Below are positions 14,549 to 17,130 of a DNA stretch of 17,130 nucleotides, in pieces. A program made the position numbers and the translations under genes. The stretch's first letter is position 1; every line of letters starts with the position of its first letter. Source of the stretch: an uncultured Bacteroidales bacterium (GTDB lineage: Bacteria > Bacteroidota > Bacteroidia > Bacteroidales > UBA932); contig CALADR010000397.1 in the NCBI GenBank assembly GCA_937890845.1, forward strand, positions 1 through 17,130, written 5' to 3'. The notes below the pieces were generated by a model. It was given only the letters and a program-made list of their open reading frames with translations. It did no database searches and had not been told where the DNA came from.

Positions 14549-15547
14549 TCATAACTTGTGTTCGTATCTGTCAAGTGCGTCAGCCATCATTTCCCGTCCC
14601 ATTTCTGAGATTTCCCGGGCTTTGGCATAGTCTGAGATTTCTCCGAATGCGTCAAATGGCATACTTACAAGAATATCCGGCGGCGTGAGCTCTACGGCAA
14701 GTTTTGCAATGGTGTGGTTCATGAGACTGAATGTTCTGGTAAGTATTTTATAATATGAGGACTCTGCATTAAGAAGCCCGTCCTGTTTTGCAGACGGCTC
14801 CATTGCATGTTTCAGCATTTCCTGTCCTTGTATGCTTGCCAGCTTGAGCTTTTCCATAATGCTCATGGTGCCATTGTTTTTGACTGCATTTATCACAGCT
14901 TTTGCCTTTAGGTTCCGGGCTTTTTCCAGAGCTTCTTTATGTGCTGTCATTTCTGCATCTTCCCTTAGTATATGCCTTACCTTGTCGATATCTACGTCAT
15001 TTACATCTATGCCTACGAGAATATCGTCTACTGTCCTGTCTACGATGTCTAGAGGAAGTGTATTTACTATTCCTCCGTCAATAAGTGTTCTGGTCCCTAT
15101 TTTTACAGGTCTGAAAAGGGATGGAATGGATATTGACGCCCTGATAGCCTGAAACATGTGACCACGGTCGAATATTACTTCTTCTCCGGTATAGAAGTCT
15201 GTTGCAACGGCCTTATATGGAATTTCAAGGTCTTCAATATTAATATCAGGAACTATTGTCTTCATTGCCTCAATCACCTTGTCTCCCTTGACCAGATGAT
15301 TCATGCTTATGGATAGGTCCATAAGTGCAAATACCTTCCAGGCATCAAGAGAAAAAAGCCAGTTCTTGATATCTTCCAGTTTTCCGGCAGCATACATTCC
15401 TCCTATAAGCGATCCTATGGATGTGCCGGCAACTGATGTTATCCTGTATCCTCTGGCTTCCAGTTCTTCTATTGCTCCAATGTATGCAAAACCTCTCGGT
15501 CCTCCGCTGGAAAGGACAAGAGCCACTTTTTTTCCTGATGCTTCCAT
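14549..15547 (-). CDS. Patatin-like phospholipase family hydrolase (RssA/NTE type)
   Basis: The 332-residue protein has all patatin catalytic elements: the oxyanion-hole loop SSGGPRGFAYIGAIEEL (13-29), the nucleophile elbow GTSIG with S43, and the dyad aspartate D157 in LIDGG. ASISIPSLFRPV between them is also typical of the bacterial RssA/YlbK group. After about residue 200 there is a helical C-terminal part of about 130 residues rich in Lys, Glu and Met. No signal peptide or membrane helix is visible, so it is probably cytoplasmic. It likely hydrolyses phospholipid or lysophospholipid acyl esters; the substrate is unknown. The ATG at 15547 gives the normal short lead to the first strand. 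It has its own promoter (15604-15635). Confidence 0.9.
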   Translation of the reverse strand: MEASGKKVALVLSSGGPRGFAYIGAIEELEARGYRITSVAGTSIGSLIGGMYAAGKLEDIKNWLFSLDAWKVFALMDLSISMNHLVKGDKVIEAMKTIVPDINIEDLEIPYKAVATDFYTGEEVIFDRGHMFQAIRASISIPSLFRPVKIGTRTLIDGGIVNTLPLDIVDRTVDDILVGIDVNDVDIDKVRHILREDAEMTAHKEALEKARNLKAKAVINAVKNNGTMSIMEKLKLASIQGQEMLKHAMEPSAKQDGLLNAESSYYKILTRTFSLMNHTIAKLAVELTPPDILVSMPFDAFGEISDYAKAREISEMGREMMADALDRYEHKL

Positions 15548-15575
15548 ACCGGTAAACTATAAATATTAAATTATT

Positions 15576-15602
15576 GAAACTGCTCAAATATTGAACAGTT
15601 TC
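15576..15602. promoter_or_regulatory. 27-bp dyad at the predicted transcription start of the patatin-like gene
   Basis: GAAACTG (15576-15582) mirrors CAGTTTC (15596-15602). After one mismatch TCAA (15584-15587) mirrors TTGA (15591-15594), around a 3-base centre. The dyad starts two bases downstream of the minus-strand -7 box, so it covers the expected start site and first transcribed bases. It could be a repressor operator or a hairpin at the 5' end of the mRNA. Confidence 0.55.
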
Positions 15603-15603
15603 T

Positions 15604-15635
15604 CAAAATTATTCTATATAATTCAGAATAGCAAA
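15604..15635 (-). promoter_or_regulatory. Promoter of the patatin-like gene
   Basis: On the minus strand TTTG (15635-15632), 20 bases, then TAATTTTG (15611-15604) fit the Bacteroidota -33/-7 consensus exactly. The predicted start is near 15598, leaving a leader of about 50 bases. This is the best promoter match in the window. Confidence 0.65.
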
Positions 15636-15708
15636 TAAAATAGATAGGCGCTATCTTCGGTATTTTGGTTTGCAGCCCTGTTCCTCATTTTCAGGATGTG
15701 AGACATCA

Positions 15709-16470
15709 TCAGTTAAGGACAGTATTGTCAAAATATTCATTGAAAACGGCTTCTGCCTTTCTCAACTGTTCTTCCGTATTCAGCGCAACGTCTTTCAGTT
15801 TATATTCTTGTCCCAAGGTTTCGTATTTGTTGACTCCGAGAGTATGGTATGGCAGGATTTCGACCCTCTGTATCATTTTATACCCTTTGGAATCTTTAGA
15901 ATCTTCAGAAATATGGCGCCCGAAATGCTCTCCCAAAGCCCTGATGTCTTCTTCGAAATCGCTGTATCCAGGAACAAGTACATATCTGAGCCAGAATGGT
16001 TTTCCGTGTTCTTCCAGCCATTTGGCTGTTTCCAGTGTTCTGGAGTTGCTTCGACCTGTAAGTGTCATGTGCCTGTTATCATTGAACTCCTTTACATCCA
16101 GAAGAATCAGATCGGCAAGAGTGAAGAGTTCTTCCACATCACTGTTCCAGATTCCTCCGTTGGTGTCTATGCATATATGTATTCCGTTTGATTTGAGGTC
16201 TTTTACGATAGGAACAAGAGATGCAGCCTGCATTGTGGGCTCGCCTCCGGAGAATGTAACCCCTCCTTTTTTCCCGAAGAAAGGTTTTTGACTGACAGCC
16301 ATTTTTACTATTTCTTCCTTGTCTGTAGGATTACCACCTTCAGCCGGAATAGTATCAGGGTTAGCGCAGTAGAGACAGCGGAACGGGCAGCCTTGCAGAA
16401 AAACGACGAGCCGGAGACCCGGCCCGTCGTAAGTTCCCATTGATTCGAATGAATGAACTTTAAGTTTCAT
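15709..16470 (-). CDS. pflA: Pyruvate formate-lyase activating enzyme (radical SAM)
   Basis: PflA uses a 4Fe-4S cluster and S-adenosylmethionine to place the glycyl radical on pyruvate formate-lyase. The 253-residue product begins MKLKVHSFESMGTYDGPGLR, typical of the family. It has the radical SAM cysteines C28, C32 and C35 (GCPFRCLYC), the glycine-rich VTFSGGEP motif that binds SAM, and DTNGG and LLDVKEFN further on. There is no second ferredoxin-type cluster insert, so it is the short, PFL-specific class. I chose the ATG at 16470; a TTG at 16476 would add only two residues. It lies 23 bases downstream of pflB in the same direction, so the two are cotranscribed. Confidence 0.95.
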   Translation of the reverse strand: MKLKVHSFESMGTYDGPGLRLVVFLQGCPFRCLYCANPDTIPAEGGNPTDKEEIVKMAVSQKPFFGKKGGVTFSGGEPTMQAASLVPIVKDLKSNGIHICIDTNGGIWNSDVEELFTLADLILLDVKEFNDNRHMTLTGRSNSRTLETAKWLEEHGKPFWLRYVLVPGYSDFEEDIRALGEHFGRHISEDSKDSKGYKMIQRVEILPYHTLGVNKYETLGQEYKLKDVALNTEEQLRKAEAVFNEYFDNTVLN

Positions 16471-16493
16471 ACCCAATGATTTGCAATATATAC

Positions 16494-17130
16494 TTACATT
16501 GATTTATGGAATGTACGGGCAATGACTTCAAGCTGATGCTCACGGCTTAGCTTTATGAAGTTAACGGCATATCCTGAGACCCTTATTGTGAGTTGAGGGT
16601 ATTTTTCAGGGTGTTCCATTGCATCTTCAAGCATTTCCCTGTTTAGAACATTGACATTCAGGTGGTGTGCACCTTTGCTGAAATATCCGTCCATCATTGT
16701 CACCAGGTTTTCGATTCTCTCTTCTGAAGTAGGTCCTAGTGATTTCGGTACAATGGAGAATGTATTGCTGATGCCGTCCATTGCATCATGGTAGTCAAGC
16801 TTTGCTACAGAACTCAGGGAAGCTATTGCTCCGTGCGAGTCTCTTCCATGCATAGGATTTGCTCCCGGTGCGAATGCGACACCTTTTTCCCTTCCGTCAG
16901 GGGTAGCTCCTGTTTTCTTTCCATACATGACATTTGAAGTGATGGTAAGGAGTGAAAGTGTTGGTACGGCATTCTTGTATACAGGAAGACTGCTGAGTTC
17001 TTTGCTGAAGTAATGTACCAAATCTACTGCTATTGAGTCAACTTTATCATTGTCGTTTCCGAAGCAAGGATATTCGCCTTCAATAGAGAATCCGTCGGTA
17101 AGTCCGTCAGCATTGCGGTGGGCAGTGACC
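16494..17130 (-). CDS. pflB: Pyruvate formate-lyase, 3' part (5' end beyond the window)
   Basis: Formate C-acetyltransferase splits pyruvate with CoA to acetyl-CoA and formate in anaerobes. The frame is open to the window end, giving about 212 C-terminal residues of a protein of roughly 740-760. In order: YPCFGNDNDKVDSIAVDLVHYF, GATPDGREKG, AFAPGANPMHGRDSHG, HHLNVNVLNREMLEDAMEHP and the glycyl-radical motif RVSGYAVNF, ending in RTFHKSM. The radical glycine is the G of SGYAV. The resemblance to E. coli PflB at this end is very close. Its upstream part and promoter cannot be seen here. Confidence 0.96.
   Translation of the reverse strand, partial: VTAHRNADGLTDGFSIEGEYPCFGNDNDKVDSIAVDLVHYFSKELSSLPVYKNAVPTLSLLTITSNVMYGKKTGATPDGREKGVAFAPGANPMHGRDSHGAIASLSSVAKLDYHDAMDGISNTFSIVPKSLGPTSEERIENLVTMMDGYFSKGAHHLNVNVLNREMLEDAMEHPEKYPQLTIRVSGYAVNFIKLSREHQLEVIARTFHKSM

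Noticed and set aside
15665..16291. A 208-residue plus-strand frame opposite pflA
   Set aside because: pflA on the other strand has all radical SAM motifs; this frame has none.
16471..16476. PflA start at TTG 16476
   Set aside because: An ATG two codons later gives the standard start and cysteine spacing.
1..17130. CRISPR arrays, tRNA or rRNA genes, defence or toxin-antitoxin systems
   Set aside because: I found no regularly spaced identical repeats, no tRNA-like cloverleaf and no known defence gene; the only mobile-type trace is the Rpn fragment.

Overview
The window looks like chromosomal DNA of an anaerobic member of the Bacteroidota, probably order Bacteroidales. Three things point there: the ATP synthase operon starts with the beta and epsilon genes and continues a, c, b, delta, alpha, gamma; several promoters fit the Bacteroidota pattern TTTG - about 20 bp - TAnnTTTG, with AT-rich leaders and weak Shine-Dalgarno sequences; and a pyruvate formate-lyase pair is present. 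The genus cannot be told from the sequence.

Layout. (1) Positions 1-400 are accessory debris: the C-terminal tail of an Rpn-type (PD-(D/E)XK) recombination-promoting nuclease, flanked by a 40-bp direct repeat, then a gene-poor stretch with a long inverted repeat. (2) Positions 401-5206 are a phosphate module: a PiT-type phosphate transporter on the minus strand, split into two reading frames by a +1 shift, divergent from a PhoB-like response regulator and its PhoR-like sensor kinase on the plus strand. The shared 169-bp promoter region carries a ladder of TTA-type half-sites at an 11-12 bp period, the geometry expected of an OmpR/PhoB-family binding site. (3) Enolase (5275-6555, minus) is convergent with the kinase; two hairpins separate them. 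(4) Positions 6846-13606 are a complete F1Fo ATP synthase operon, atpD-atpC-atpB-atpE-atpF-atpH-atpA-atpG, preceded by five A-tracts in phase with the DNA helix and followed by a GC-rich terminator. (5) Then come a YhhN-family membrane protein (plus), a patatin-like hydrolase (minus) with a well-formed promoter and a 27-bp dyad at its predicted transcription start, and pflA with the 3' part of pflB (minus), cut by the window end.

How the genes fit together. Enolase, pyruvate formate-lyase with its activase, and ATP synthase are core energy genes of a fermenting anaerobe. The transporter and two-component genes are likely a phosphate-starvation unit. YhhN and patatin proteins both act on lipids in known cases, but their pairing here is only adjacency. 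I see no strong sign of a new defence or mobile system. The most notable signals are the half-site ladder, the frameshift exactly at a UCC-UGA stop in the transporter, the phased A-tracts before the atp operon, and the dyad at the patatin promoter. I recognised no tRNA, rRNA, CRISPR array or complete insertion sequence.
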